Source of the DNA: Xanthomonas fragariae
GTDB lineage: Bacteria > Pseudomonadota > Gammaproteobacteria > Xanthomonadales > Xanthomonadaceae
Reading direction: 5' to 3'
DNA length: 64,000 nt
Assembly (NCBI RefSeq): GCF_900183975.1
Contig: NZ_LT853882.1
Span: 3,589,501 to 3,653,500, forward strand
The number at the start of each line of letters is the position of its first letter. Positions within the stretch are counted from its first letter, which is position 1. A program made the position numbers and the translations under genes. The notes beneath the pieces are model-generated. The model was not told the origin of the DNA. It did not search any database and saw nothing but the letters and a program-made list of their open reading frames with translations. Positions 10,921 to 20,622 of this stretch are shown piece by piece.

Positions 10921-13795
10921 GCGCCCACCAAAAAGGCTGTCGTTGCCTTGGTAGCCGGTCAATTGATCACTTCCGTCACCTGCGACCTGCATCATTTCCC
11001 TGAGCTTTGCAACGTCCCAAATTGTACCGTCGGCGAATCGAATCTCTTTTACCGAGTAAGGACCGTTTCCATCATTGTAAAAATAGTTCGATACGGCCAG
11101 GCGGTCGTTGGTTCCAGCTATCTCAATGATGAGATCGTCACTGTAGCGGGATACCTTGATATCAACTGCAGACAAATCGTCTGCAATCAAAATCCGATCC
11201 TCCTCGCCTGCTGAGTGGTAGTTGGATACGGTATCCCTACCAGAACCTCGGCCGAATAGGTAAACGTCACTACCAGCATCGCCACTTAGGTAGTCGTCAC
11301 CCGCACCACCGTCAAGAAGGTCCGTACCAGCACCACCGTACAGCGTGTCGTTTCCGACCCCACCATCCAGCAAGTCATTGCCTTCCCCACCGAATAGCAC
11401 ATCATTGCCATCTCCGCCGAACAACTTATCGCTTCCGGCCTCGCCGTAAAGCGAATCATTGCCAGGTTCACCGACAATGAGGTCGTCCCCAAGTCCTCCT
11501 CGCAAATCATCGCCGCCAGCACTTCCCCAGATAATGTCATCGCGTGACCCCAGCTGCGCGACCGCAAACACGAGGTTAATATCCGAGCTTACCAGTGCAG
11601 CAAGTCCTTCTGGCGAAACTTTGGCTTGAGCGATCATTGCCCGAAGAGCATCGACACCGTTCCAGCCTGTGTCCGCAAGAAAACCTCCGCCGTAGCGATA
11701 CAAATCGATAGCGTCTTGCAGAGCCTCGCTCTTACTTTCTTGCCACTTATCCGAAAGCTTGGCTGTCAATCCAAGGACATCGAACCTGAATTCACCATCC
11801 ACGAGCTTAATGCTAACGCCGTCCAAATAACTTTTCAGACGCGTCTCCATCACCAAGCCTGCATACACCGACTCTTTTAAGCTGGCATAGGCAGCTCTGA
11901 GCGCTTCGACCTGCTCGGGCTGCAATAAAATACTCATAGAAAAAAGCTTAGTTCCGTCCAACTTGGACAACTCGCTCCATGAATAGGAACTGCCCCCGGT
12001 CGACGCTTGATCATAACGATAGCTGATCAGACTGGAGCCATTGAATTTTTCCAAGATGGCAATCATTGGACCAAGCTCTGCATGCTGCTGCTTGATCCAA
12101 GCATCTATAGCTTCGGCGCTTTGGGCCGCGACATCGGATGGGAGAACGCCACGATAATGAAGCTCGCGCGCTCCCCCGACAGATTCAAGCATCTCTTCAC
12201 TGCTTTGCATTGTGGAGGTCGCCGCCCATTGGGCAAGAATCGTGTCGAGCAAAGCCCTCATCGAATCACGAGATGTTCCGGGAGATATCACTTGTACAGA
12301 AGCGAGCAATTCTGAAGACAGGCTCGCAGCCTCTTTCAAATCCCGCACTGCTCCGCTGCCCTTTAGACTTGGCAATACATCCGCCTCATCAGTTACTTCA
12401 ATGGGACTTAATGACCCACTAAAATCACGGAAAAAATTGTTCATAGCCAACTGCAGATCGCCGGCCAAGCCCTTACTCCCATCAACCTGGGTATAAGATC
12501 CACGATTGTCAACAACGTTACCGTTACCGAGATCGAGATCATCTGCAGTGGAAGGGGTAAGCTCAATTGATGCGACCCCAACACTCTCCAGAGTGGATAG
12601 CTCTACCGCCTGAGAAATACCGTCTTGATTGAGATCGCGCCAGATTCTTACTTGCGAAAAACTCGAATCAAATCTGTTAAATACCCCATCTCCATTGGAG
12701 TCGAGGCCACGCAACGCTTCAAATCCTGACGTTGCTTTTTGTCCATTAGCGAGCACAGTGTCTGCACCGAACAATTCACCACCATTATCTATGACGCCAT
12801 TTCCATTTCTATCTAAAACCAAAAGCCCGTCGTGCGAAGATACCCAGCCGGTACCAGTTTTTACTCCATCGCCATCATGATCAAAAAGTACGCCATAACT
12901 TGCTGCAAGGGTCTCGATCCCATCCCCATCCAAATCAAGTGTCAGCGGATCTCTTCGCGGGATAAATTTCGCCGCATCATTAAATTTGTCATTGACATTA
13001 CCTGGAACGCCTTCTGGATTAGGATGTAGCAAATCATAAAGCTCAGAACCCAGCCAACCACCAAATTCACCGAGACCTTGAATGAATGCGCCGAGGCCAT
13101 TATCCATAGCCTTTTCCATCAAATAATCTAAACCAATCCACTTTGTAATGCCGCTATCATAGAGCACGTTACCGATTACGCCACCTACGAAGCCGGCAGC
13201 AACGACCGCCGCTCCTGCTGCAACTCCAGCAGTAACAGCCCCGTAACCCGCAGCCGTTAAGGATGCAGCTATTGCAGGTGCTAGATAAGCCTCAGCTAAA
13301 GCAGCCGCCCCTAGACCTGCAGCTATGTTGGCACCACCTTTTCCGGCCCCTTGCAATCCATCGCTTACGCCATTCATTGCCAACCCATACAAGCTGGCAG
13401 CAGCACCCACTGCACCACCTATCGCCTTTAGCGACTTTGCAGTAGCTCCACTTTCCAACGCGCTTCCAATATAGGTATTTGCCTGCCCTAAAAAAGCATC
13501 TGCACGACGGAGATTATTAATTATCATAGCCTCTTGAGTTGTTGAGGCTCCACCTGTCTGCGAAACCGCATCAGCCATACTATTCGCTAATCGACGCATA
13601 AAGGCAGCTGACTCGGCATTCTGGGCAGCCATCTGGGACCAGCGTGCCTTTTCAGCTAAAGCGGCCTGCTCGGATGGGAGTAGTGATGCCTGGACAAGTG
13701 AAGCAGCCCCGTCGACGTATGAGTCTTGAATTTGTTTTTTTATGTAATTATTTAGCTCCTCAGCGTTCATATCTTGTGGCGGCTTTGGATCTCTA

Positions 13796-14652
13796 GAGCG
13801 TGTTATGAACTTTGAAAGAGGGTGGCTGCATTTCCAAGCATCAGGATCGTGAAGACGACGAAGTGCAAACCGGCCAAGGTTTCCGGCAATCGCTCGTAGT
13901 CGCGTGCCAGCCGTCTGAAACGATTGGCCCATCCGAAGCTGCGCTCGACAACCCAACGGCGCGGCAGCAAGACAAAGCCTTTTTTCGCTTCTTGCAGCTT
14001 GATCACGTGCAACTCAATGCCTTCTTCCGTGGCCGCCTGCGCCGGTTCTTGACCGGTGTAGCCCTGATCAACAAAGGCGATCTTGACCGTTTCACCGGTC
14101 ACGTGTTGTACCTCTTGTGCCAACGATCGGACTTGCGCGCGCTCCTGCTCATTAGCCGGCGTCACCTGGACAGCGAGCAGATGTCCAAGCGTATCGACGG
14201 CCATGTGTACCTTGCTGCCTTTCTTGCGTTTATAGCCATCGTATCCAGCACGCGGCCCGCTTTCGCAGGTGGACTGCAGCGTGCGAGCATCGAAAATGAC
14301 CGCGCTCGGCTGGCCTTTTTTCCCTTGCGCCACACGCAAGAGTGAGCGCAGATCACTGACCATGGCCTCAAAGCAGCCCGCTTGCAGCCAGCGCTGTGTT
14401 TGCTGATACACCGCTTCCCAGGGCGGAAAATCGTTGGGAAGCAATCGCCATGGTGCGCCGGCGCGCGCGATCCACCGCAGTGCGTTGAACATCGCGCGTA
14501 GCTCATACTTGCGCTGCGGTGCCTGCACGTCCATCAGCGTCAAATAGGGAGCCGCAAAGGCCCATTCTTCGTCGGAAATATCGGTGGAATAAGGCTTACG
14601 AGGCTTCATCCGTATACGTTAGCGTGACAAGGGCAAAGTTCATAACACGCTC
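13796..14652 (-). mobile_element. 857-bp IS5-family element, copy 2 (minus orientation)
   Basis: Same inverted ends as copy 1, with TA duplicated at 13794-13795 and 14653-14654 in a CTAG target. It splits the RTX gene after codon 24 and lies in the same orientation as that gene, inverted relative to copy 1. Together copies 1 and 2 bound about 7.4 kb of RTX coding DNA. Confidence 0.93.
13803..14609 (-). CDS. IS5-family transposase (IS copy 2)
   Basis: A 268-residue protein identical to that of copy 1, with the same Asp107, Asp181 and Glu222. The start ATG at 14609 overlaps the TGA that ends the truncated RTX N-terminal frame (ATGA), so ribosomes translating the RTX start could reinitiate on the transposase. 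Confidence 0.93.
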   Translation of the reverse strand: MKPRKPYSTDISDEEWAFAAPYLTLMDVQAPQRKYELRAMFNALRWIARAGAPWRLLPNDFPPWEAVYQQTQRWLQAGCFEAMVSDLRSLLRVAQGKKGQPSAVIFDARTLQSTCESGPRAGYDGYKRKKGSKVHMAVDTLGHLLAVQVTPANEQERAQVRSLAQEVQHVTGETVKIAFVDQGYTGQEPAQAATEEGIELHVIKLQEAKKGFVLLPRRWVVERSFGWANRFRRLARDYERLPETLAGLHFVVFTILMLGNAATLFQSS

Positions 14653-14721
14653 TAGCAGGCAACCTTTCTGACTCCAAAACAATTGCACTATATATTCCAT
14701 CTCTCACGGGAGTAGTCGAAG

Positions 14722-15315
14722 TCATTTCATCTTCCTTAATTTTGAGTAGGCCATGCCCCAGACAAAGATGCATAAGCTAGAGGCGTAGATAAGACAGAAA
14801 ATTGCAATGCGCGAAATTACAAATATGATAGGGTTTTCAGATATACACATTCCTCCGTTACAGAAAATAGCCATATCTACAGGCCCTCCAATAACCACAG
14901 CCAATGAGATGACTGAGGTAATCAAGGGGGCCAATAGGCCAGAAAACCTATAAGGCATTCCTTCTTTATGTAGAGACACCATAATGGTGTCTTTAAATAT
15001 AGCCAACTTAACAAGCGATATTCGAGAAACGGCAACATACAAAGGAACATACGAGATCAGCAGAGCTAGAAGCCCGGAAATAGTCAGTACAAAGGCACTT
15101 TCCGGAAAGCTAGTTTCCAGAGCCCGCAACCAGATAAGGTTATTTGAGCCAGCCATGCTGGATGCAATGGAGTTGCTATAAAAACCCGATATTGAGAAAC
15201 CCACCATTGGTAGAAAACAGTTAATTAGCGCCCCAAGTGATATCAACCGAGCAGAGCTTATTTTTTCAGAGCCCCCATGGCCACCACGCCTATTTTTATC
15301 TAATTTAATATTCAC
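14722..15315 (-). CDS. Four-helix integral membrane protein of the RTX locus, unknown function (candidate immunity or accessory protein)
   Basis: 197 residues, unrecognised. A basic N-terminus (MNIKLDKNRRGGHGGSEK) precedes four hydrophobic segments at about 23-48, 73-97, 127-147 and 165-187. No catalytic motif is seen. Base composition is clearly more AT-rich than the flanking chromosome, as in the first part of the RTX gene, suggesting joint acquisition. Its stop overlaps the native RTX start by 4 bp (ATGA), so it was translationally coupled to the RTX protein and lies between the exporter genes and the RTX gene. That position fits an immunity protein or a secretion accessory; this is inference from context only. 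It remains intact although the RTX gene is broken. Confidence 0.7.
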   Translation of the reverse strand: MNIKLDKNRRGGHGGSEKISSARLISLGALINCFLPMVGFSISGFYSNSIASSMAGSNNLIWLRALETSFPESAFVLTISGLLALLISYVPLYVAVSRISLVKLAIFKDTIMVSLHKEGMPYRFSGLLAPLITSVISLAVVIGGPVDMAIFCNGGMCISENPIIFVISRIAIFCLIYASSLCIFVWGMAYSKLRKMK

Positions 15316-15479
15316 AATACATTCCCCCGAAATTATTCACGTATGCATTTCACAAAAAAAGCACTTCACAATAACTCAGTCCAAAATCACTTGCGTAACC
15401 GGATGAGATTTATTTAAACCAATAATTATGCAGGCAGCCACCCAATCCAAGCATTAGAATTACTTGCAATAGATATTTT

Positions 15480-16901
15480 TCAGCGCTCCCTCAAAGACTC
15501 CGATCCGTGCTGATGCAAAGGACTCAACAAATAATCAATCACCCGCCGCTTCCCCGTCTTCACTTCCGCACTCAAGCTCATCCCGGCACTCATCCGCACC
15601 TTGACCCCATCGATCTCCAGCGTGCTGCCGTTCAATTTGATGCGCGCGGGGAATACCAGGCCCAGCTTTTCGTCCTGCGCGGCATCATGGGAGACGCTGG
15701 CGACCGTGCCGGTCAGATAGCCGTAGCGGGTGTAGGGGAAGCTGTCGACCTTGACGGTCACCGATTGGCCCGGGCGCATGAAGCCGATGTCCTTGTTGAG
15801 GACAGTCACCTCGACCTCCAGTGCTTCTTCGGCTGGCACCACGACGAGTAACGGCTGTGCGGGCGTGACTACACCGCCTACGGTGTGGACGGCCAGTTGC
15901 TGGATGGTGCCGTCGACGGGCGCGTGCAGGGCCATCAGCTTGTCGCGCTGCCCGGTCTTGGCAACGTCCTGGGTCAGCTGGCCGGCTTGCTCGCTTGCCT
16001 GGCGCAAGGCATCCAGTGCCTGCTGGCGTGTGTCGGTGACAAGCACGCGCAATTCCTCTTGCGCCGCGCTGATCGCGGAGCGGATTTCCTGCAAGCGATT
16101 GCGTTGGGTGGCGAGCTGGCTTTCTGCGGCGATGCGCTCCTGTTCGCGTAATAGATAGTCGTGACGGCCGACGTATTTGCCTTCGACAAGACGACCGTAG
16201 TCTTCTGCGCGCACTTTGGAGATGCGTGCGGATTCGGCCAGCGGTTCGATCGCGTCCTGGGTGGTCTGCAACTCGGCCTGGCGCTGGGCGATGCTGGCTT
16301 GCAAGTTATGTCGGCGCGCCTGGAAGGCGTCGAATTGGCTGCTGACCAGTTGCTGCTCGTTGGCGACGCGCTCTGCGGGTAGATCCGGTGCCGCCCCCAG
16401 CTGCGGTGGCTGACCCGTGGAGATAGCGGTTGCCAGTGCGGCCTGACGCAGCGCGGCGAGCCGTGCATTGACCAGGGCGTCGCCGGCCTGGGCGAATTCG
16501 GCGCCGGTGGCCGTGGCATCGAGTTCGACCAGCAACTGACCTTTCTTCACCGCCTGGCCGTCGCGCACCAGGATCCTGCGTACCACCGCGGTTTCTGCGG
16601 TCTGCACCACCTTGGTCCGCGAATCGACCACAGTCTTGCCCGGTGCCACGGCGACGATGTCGAGCTTGCCCAGGCATGCCCACAGCAGCGCGACACAGAA
16701 GAAGCCGATGATGATGCGCATCGTCCAGCGCGCGGTGGGCGAGACAGGCGTTTCGGTCAGCTCAAGATGCGCGGGCAGGAACGCACGCTCGTCGGCGCTG
16801 CGCGCGGGCGGGTCGAGCTGGCGGCGCACCGCCCAGGCCGATTTGAAGATCTTGAAATAGCGGAGAAAGAAATCGCGCCATCCCTGGAGCAGGTGCTTCA
16901 T
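15480..16901 (-). CDS. Type I secretion membrane fusion protein (HlyD family)
   Basis: 473 residues. A cytoplasmic N-terminus of about 65 residues ([17 protein letters not shown]) is followed by one membrane helix ([19 protein letters not shown]). A lipoyl/biotinyl-like half ([21 protein letters not shown]), a long periplasmic coiled coil (about 165-330), the second lipoyl half ([21 protein letters not shown]) and a C-terminal beta-barrel domain complete it. It should bridge the ABC exporter to a TolC-type outer-membrane channel; no tolC lies in the window. ATG at 16901 overlaps the exporter stop (ATGA). A longer in-frame start exists inside the exporter gene but would encode unrelated sequence. 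Confidence 0.92.
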   Translation of the reverse strand: MKHLLQGWRDFFLRYFKIFKSAWAVRRQLDPPARSADERAFLPAHLELTETPVSPTARWTMRIIIGFFCVALLWACLGKLDIVAVAPGKTVVDSRTKVVQTAETAVVRRILVRDGQAVKKGQLLVELDATATGAEFAQAGDALVNARLAALRQAALATAISTGQPPQLGAAPDLPAERVANEQQLVSSQFDAFQARRHNLQASIAQRQAELQTTQDAIEPLAESARISKVRAEDYGRLVEGKYVGRHDYLLREQERIAAESQLATQRNRLQEIRSAISAAQEELRVLVTDTRQQALDALRQASEQAGQLTQDVAKTGQRDKLMALHAPVDGTIQQLAVHTVGGVVTPAQPLLVVVPAEEALEVEVTVLNKDIGFMRPGQSVTVKVDSFPYTRYGYLTGTVASVSHDAAQDEKLGLVFPARIKLNGSTLEIDGVKVRMSAGMSLSAEVKTGKRRVIDYLLSPLHQHGSESLRER

Positions 16902-19063
16902 GGTGTCCCCTGTTGCAGTCTGTATAGATGCGCGTACTGGCCTTCCGGCCGGTCGACCAGCTCGGCATGCGAGCCGCTCTCGATGATGCGTCCCTTCTCC
17001 ACCACGACGATGCGATTTGCCTGCCGCACTGTGGAAAGGCGGTGCGCGATGATCAGCACGGTGCGCCCCTTGCAGATGGCGCGCATGTTGCTCATCACTG
17101 CATGTTCCGATTCGTAATCCAGGGCGCTGGTCGCTTCGTCCAGAATCAGGATGCGTGGATCGCCGATCAGCGCGCGCGCGATCGCGATGCGCTGCCGCTG
17201 CCCGCCAGACAGACCAGTCCCGTGCTCGCCAACCTTGGTGTCGTAGCCTTCTGGCAGTTCCAGAATGAAGTCGTGCGCACCTGCCAGCTTGGCCGCATGG
17301 ATCACCCGCTCCAGCGGCATGCCGGGATCGGTCAACGCGATGTTCTCGCGTACGCTGCGATTGAACAGGAAGTTTTCCTGCAACACCACGCCCAGCTGCC
17401 GGCGTAGCCAGGCCGGATCGGCCAGCGCCAAGTCCTGGCCATCGATCAGCACACGCCCGCGCTCGGGCGTGTAGAGCCGCTGCACCAGCTTGGTCAGCGT
17501 GCTCTTGCCGGAGCCCGAACGGCCGACGATGCCGATGATCTCTCCCGGGCGGATATCCAGCTCGATCCCGTTGAGCACCTCGGGCGCGTCCGGCCGGTAG
17601 CGGAACGTGACCCGCTCGAACGTCACCTGCCCGCGAATCGGCGGCAATGCGAGGCGGCTGCCCGGCACCTCGGTACGGGTATTGAGGATGTCGCCCAACC
17701 GCTCGACCGAGATACCGACCTGCTGGAAGTCCTGCCACAACTGAGCCAGCCGGATGATGGGCGCGGTGACCTGACCGGACAGCATGTTGAAGGCGATCAG
17801 CTGGCCGATCGACAGCTTGCCTTCCATCACCAACTTGGCGCCCCAGAACAGCACCGCCACGGCGGTGAGTTTCTGCACCAGTTGCACGCCTTGCTGGCCC
17901 AGCGTGGCGATGCGGGTGACGTTGAAACCGGCGCTGACGTAGCCGGCCAGCTGGTTGTCCCAGGTGCGGGTCACACGCGGATCCACCGCCATCGCCTTGA
18001 CCGTGCCGATGCCGCTGACCGTCTCGACCAGGAAGGACTGGTTGTCGGCGCCACGCGCAAACTTGTCGTTCAAGCGCTTGCGCAGCACCGGGGTGATCAG
18101 TCCAGAGATCGTGGCGTACAGCAGCAAGGACAGCACCACGATCAGGGTCAGCCAGCCGCTGTACCAGAACATCACCGATAGAAAGACCACCGTAAAGAAC
18201 AGGTCCAGTACCGAGGTCAGCGCCTGCCCGGTGAGGAAGTTGCGGATGTTCTCCAGCTCGCGGACGCGCGCGATGGTGTCGCCGACCCGCCGCGATTCAA
18301 AATACGCCAACGGCAGCGACAGCACATGCCGGAACAAACGCGCGCCGAGCTCCACATCGATCTTGCTGGTGGTGTGTGCGAACACATAGGTGCGTAGACC
18401 CGACAGCAGCACGTCAAACACCGCCATCGAGACCAGCCCGATCGCGATCACGTCCAGCGTGGTCAGGCCGTTGTGCACCAGCACCTTGTCCATCACCACT
18501 TGATAGAACAGCGGTGTGATCAGCGCGAACAGCTGGATGAAGAACGAGACGATAAAGACCTCGAGCATCAACTTGCGGTACTTCACCACCGCAGGAATGA
18601 ACCAGCTGAAGTCGAACTTGGCCAGGTCGCCAAGCACCGAAGCCCGCGAGGCCACCTGCAGCAACCGCCCCTGGTAACGTGCTTCGAACTCGGCGGGAGA
18701 GATGGAGCGCGGCCGCTTTTCGACCAGATCGTGGATCAGGATCTGGTCCGCCCCGACCTTGGCGACGATAAACGCGTCGCCATCCGGCACCAGGGCCAGG
18801 GCCGGTAACGCCGCCATGCCGATCCGTGCGGCCGGCTGGGCCACGACTTTGGCTTTTAGCCCCAGTTGCTTGGCTGCCAGCAGCAGCGTGGTTTCGTCGA
18901 ACGGCTCGCCGCCACGGCCGAATCCGTGTGCCAGTTGTGTCGCATCGGCAGCAACACCATGAAATTGCGCTAGCAGAACCAACCCCTGCAGCCCCAGATC
19001 CGGTCGGTCTTGCACCGACGGGCCGCCCTCGAGCAACGAGAGCGACGCACTTCCCCCTGACAT
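16898..19063 (-). CDS. Type I secretion ABC exporter with C39-like domain (HlyB family)
   Basis: 721 residues: an N-terminal C39-like domain (about 1-150) in which the catalytic Cys is absent ([13 protein letters not shown]), so it would bind rather than cleave the substrate, as in HlyB; a six-helix ABC transmembrane domain (about 165-440); and an ATPase domain with Walker [10 protein letters not shown], signature [15 protein letters not shown] and Walker [13 protein letters not shown], followed by the His switch in IIAHRLSTV. First gene of the minus-strand secretion operon, overlapping the HlyD gene by 4 bp. The absence of a double-glycine peptidase fits export of a large RTX substrate with a C-terminal signal. 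Confidence 0.94.
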   Translation of the reverse strand: MSGGSASLSLLEGGPSVQDRPDLGLQGLVLLAQFHGVAADATQLAHGFGRGGEPFDETTLLLAAKQLGLKAKVVAQPAARIGMAALPALALVPDGDAFIVAKVGADQILIHDLVEKRPRSISPAEFEARYQGRLLQVASRASVLGDLAKFDFSWFIPAVVKYRKLMLEVFIVSFFIQLFALITPLFYQVVMDKVLVHNGLTTLDVIAIGLVSMAVFDVLLSGLRTYVFAHTTSKIDVELGARLFRHVLSLPLAYFESRRVGDTIARVRELENIRNFLTGQALTSVLDLFFTVVFLSVMFWYSGWLTLIVVLSLLLYATISGLITPVLRKRLNDKFARGADNQSFLVETVSGIGTVKAMAVDPRVTRTWDNQLAGYVSAGFNVTRIATLGQQGVQLVQKLTAVAVLFWGAKLVMEGKLSIGQLIAFNMLSGQVTAPIIRLAQLWQDFQQVGISVERLGDILNTRTEVPGSRLALPPIRGQVTFERVTFRYRPDAPEVLNGIELDIRPGEIIGIVGRSGSGKSTLTKLVQRLYTPERGRVLIDGQDLALADPAWLRRQLGVVLQENFLFNRSVRENIALTDPGMPLERVIHAAKLAGAHDFILELPEGYDTKVGEHGTGLSGGQRQRIAIARALIGDPRILILDEATSALDYESEHAVMSNMRAICKGRTVLIIAHRLSTVRQANRIVVVEKGRIIESGSHAELVDRPEGQYAHLYRLQQGTP

Positions 19064-19350
19064 AACGCGATCCTTGCTGAGAGCCGGCAGGCTTAAGTGA
19101 CGGAATAGAATCTGGGAATGTTAAGAAACAGTCAATCAGTCAATCCCCCGACGACGATCAATTTTCTCAATCGCGCGTCTCTCAGGCTGAGACGCCATCA
19201 CTCACTCGGGTGCAGGGTGTCCAGAATTTGGCACTTCCCACCAGACGGTGAAGATCTGCCAGCGGCTTGACATCGTTGCCGATGCAAGCATGCCCGCCTG
19301 TCATATTTCCGCTACCATGCCAAGTCTCACGCCTACAAACGGCCCGCCGC
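19064..19350. promoter_or_regulatory. Divergent intergenic region between the secretion operon and alaA
   Basis: 287 bp hold the divergent promoters of the exporter operon (minus) and alaA (plus). A directly repeated GTCAATCAGTCAATC lies near 19131, and a small TCTCAGG/CTGAGA dyad near 19180. No certain -10/-35 pair or operator could be picked by eye. Confidence 0.4.
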
Positions 19351-20622
19351 ATGTCCACTGCCCCGCAAAAGCCGCTCGCCATCCGCGAGCGTCTGTCCGA
19401 AGTCCGCTACGAAATTCGCGGCGAGCTGGCGCGGCGAGCGCGGGAGTTGGAGGCGCAGGGGCGCAAGTTGATCAAGCTCAATATCGGCAACCCGGGTGCG
19501 TTCGGGTTCCGTGCGCCGGAGCATCTGCAGCGCGCGATCGCCGACGACATGGGCCGCACCGATCCGTACACCCATCAGCAAGGCCTGCCCGAAGCGCGCG
19601 AGGCGATCGCGTCGGCGTATTCGCGGCGCCAGCATCCAGATGCGCATCCAGACCGCATCTTCATCGGTAATGGTGTCAGCGAGCTGATCGATCTGTCGCT
19701 GCGCGCGTTGCTCAATCCCGGCGACGAAGTGCTGGTGCCCTCGCCCGACTACCCGCTGTGGTCGGCGGCGACCATCCTCAACGACGGCCGCCCGGTGTAT
19801 TACCGCTGCGCGCCGGAGAATGGCTTCCAACCGGACCCGGTGGAAATCGAGACGCTGGTGTCCTCGCGCACCCGCGCCATCGTGCTGATCAACCCGAACA
19901 ACCCCAGCGGCGCCAGTTATTCGCGCGAGTTGCTGGAGCGCATCGTGGCGACCGCCACCAAACACAACCTGTTGCTAATGGTCGATGAGATCTACGACCA
20001 AGTGCTGTACGACGATGCCGGGTTCGTGCCGGTCGCGCCGCTATCGGGTGCGCATCCATGCATTACCTTCAGTGGCCTGAGCAAAGTGCATCGCGCCTGC
20101 GGTTGGCGCGTGGGTTGGGCGCTGCTGTCTGGCGAGCAGTCGCGCATCAACGATCTGCGCAACGCGATGGATCTGTTAGGCGCCTTACGCCTGTGCGCCA
20201 ACGTGCCGGGCCAGTACGCCATCGATGCGGCAGTGAACGGGCCGGACACCATCTCGGCACTGTGCGCACCCGGTGGCCGCTTGTACGAAACCCGCCGCGC
20301 GGTGATCGACGCTTGTGAGGCCAGCGCGCATCTGTCGCTGGTGGCCCCGGCCGGGGCGCTGTACGCGTTTCCTGCGGTAGTCGGCCCGGCGGCACGCAAT
20401 TTCGACGACCATGCATTTGCGCTCGACCTGATGAATGAGGAAGGCGTGTTGGTGGTGCCCGGCTCCAGTTTCAACGTGCCGTATCGCCACCACTTCCGCG
20501 TGACCTTGCTGCCGGAAGCGTCGGTAATGCGCGATGTATTCGCACGTATCGACCGCGCACTGGCACGGCGCGCCGACGCGGTGACCAAGGTGGTGCCGCT
20601 CAAGTCGCGCAGCGTGGCGTGA
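19351..20622 (+). CDS. alaA: PLP-dependent aminotransferase, alanine aminotransferase type (AlaA)
   Basis: 423 residues, fold-type I class-I aminotransferase. Visible: INPNNPSGA (carboxylate-proximal Asn), VDEIYDQVLYDD (PLP-pyridine Asp, Tyr), and the Schiff-base Lys in FSGLSKVHRACGWRVGW, which closely follows the AlaA pattern (GLSK-x-[HY]R). It would transfer amino groups between glutamate and pyruvate in the cytoplasm. I start at ATG 19351 (MSTAPQKPLAIRERLSEVRY) because AlaA proteins begin near there; an in-frame start at 19267 would add 28 unconserved residues. The end overlaps the next gene by 4 bp (GTGA). Confidence 0.85.
   Translation: MSTAPQKPLAIRERLSEVRYEIRGELARRARELEAQGRKLIKLNIGNPGAFGFRAPEHLQRAIADDMGRTDPYTHQQGLPEAREAIASAYSRRQHPDAHPDRIFIGNGVSELIDLSLRALLNPGDEVLVPSPDYPLWSAATILNDGRPVYYRCAPENGFQPDPVEIETLVSSRTRAIVLINPNNPSGASYSRELLERIVATATKHNLLLMVDEIYDQVLYDDAGFVPVAPLSGAHPCITFSGLSKVHRACGWRVGWALLSGEQSRINDLRNAMDLLGALRLCANVPGQYAIDAAVNGPDTISALCAPGGRLYETRRAVIDACEASAHLSLVAPAGALYAFPAVVGPAARNFDDHAFALDLMNEEGVLVVPGSSFNVPYRHHFRVTLLPEASVMRDVFARIDRALARRADAVTKVVPLKSRSVA

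Larger units (their letters stand above)
5460..14725 (-). pseudogene. Giant RTX (FrpC-like) type I-secreted calcium-binding protein, interrupted by two IS copies
   Basis: Seen: ATG at 14725 (overlapping the upstream stop as ATGA) reads MTSTTPVRDGIYSAIVLE onward for 24 codons, then hits IS copy 2 (13796-14652). The frame resumes after it and runs to IS copy 1 (5513-6369). Beyond that the same frame gives a C-terminus ending LVPVIVASW and TAA at 5460-5462. Deleting both 857-bp IS plus one TA each leaves 7548 nt, exactly 2516 codons. Domains (native numbering): Gly/Ala-rich hydrophobic region about 150-250; RRDPLTLDLDGDG at 304-316, matching the FrpC-type Asp-Pro self-processing site with following EF-hand-like loops; helical region about 480-770; then nonapeptide RTX repeats in nine modules, each closed by a conserved NYFYN...RFADGT unit. 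Now: translation from the native start stops within IS copy 2 after about 40 codons. A read-through frame starting inside IS copy 2 (13956) and ending inside IS copy 1 (6313) still encodes about 97% of the protein but lacks the native secretion end. Confidence 0.9.

Noticed and set aside
6477..10931. Many small frames on both strands within the RTX repeat region
   Set aside because: They are shadows of the repetitive RTX codons (Met/Ala/Ser- or Ile/Val-rich low-complexity translations) with no start signals or independent motifs.
13795..13956. ATG at 13956 as the true start of the RTX protein
   Set aside because: The first 54 codons are read from the IS in a non-transposase frame. A native start with ATGA coupling exists at 14725 once the IS is removed.
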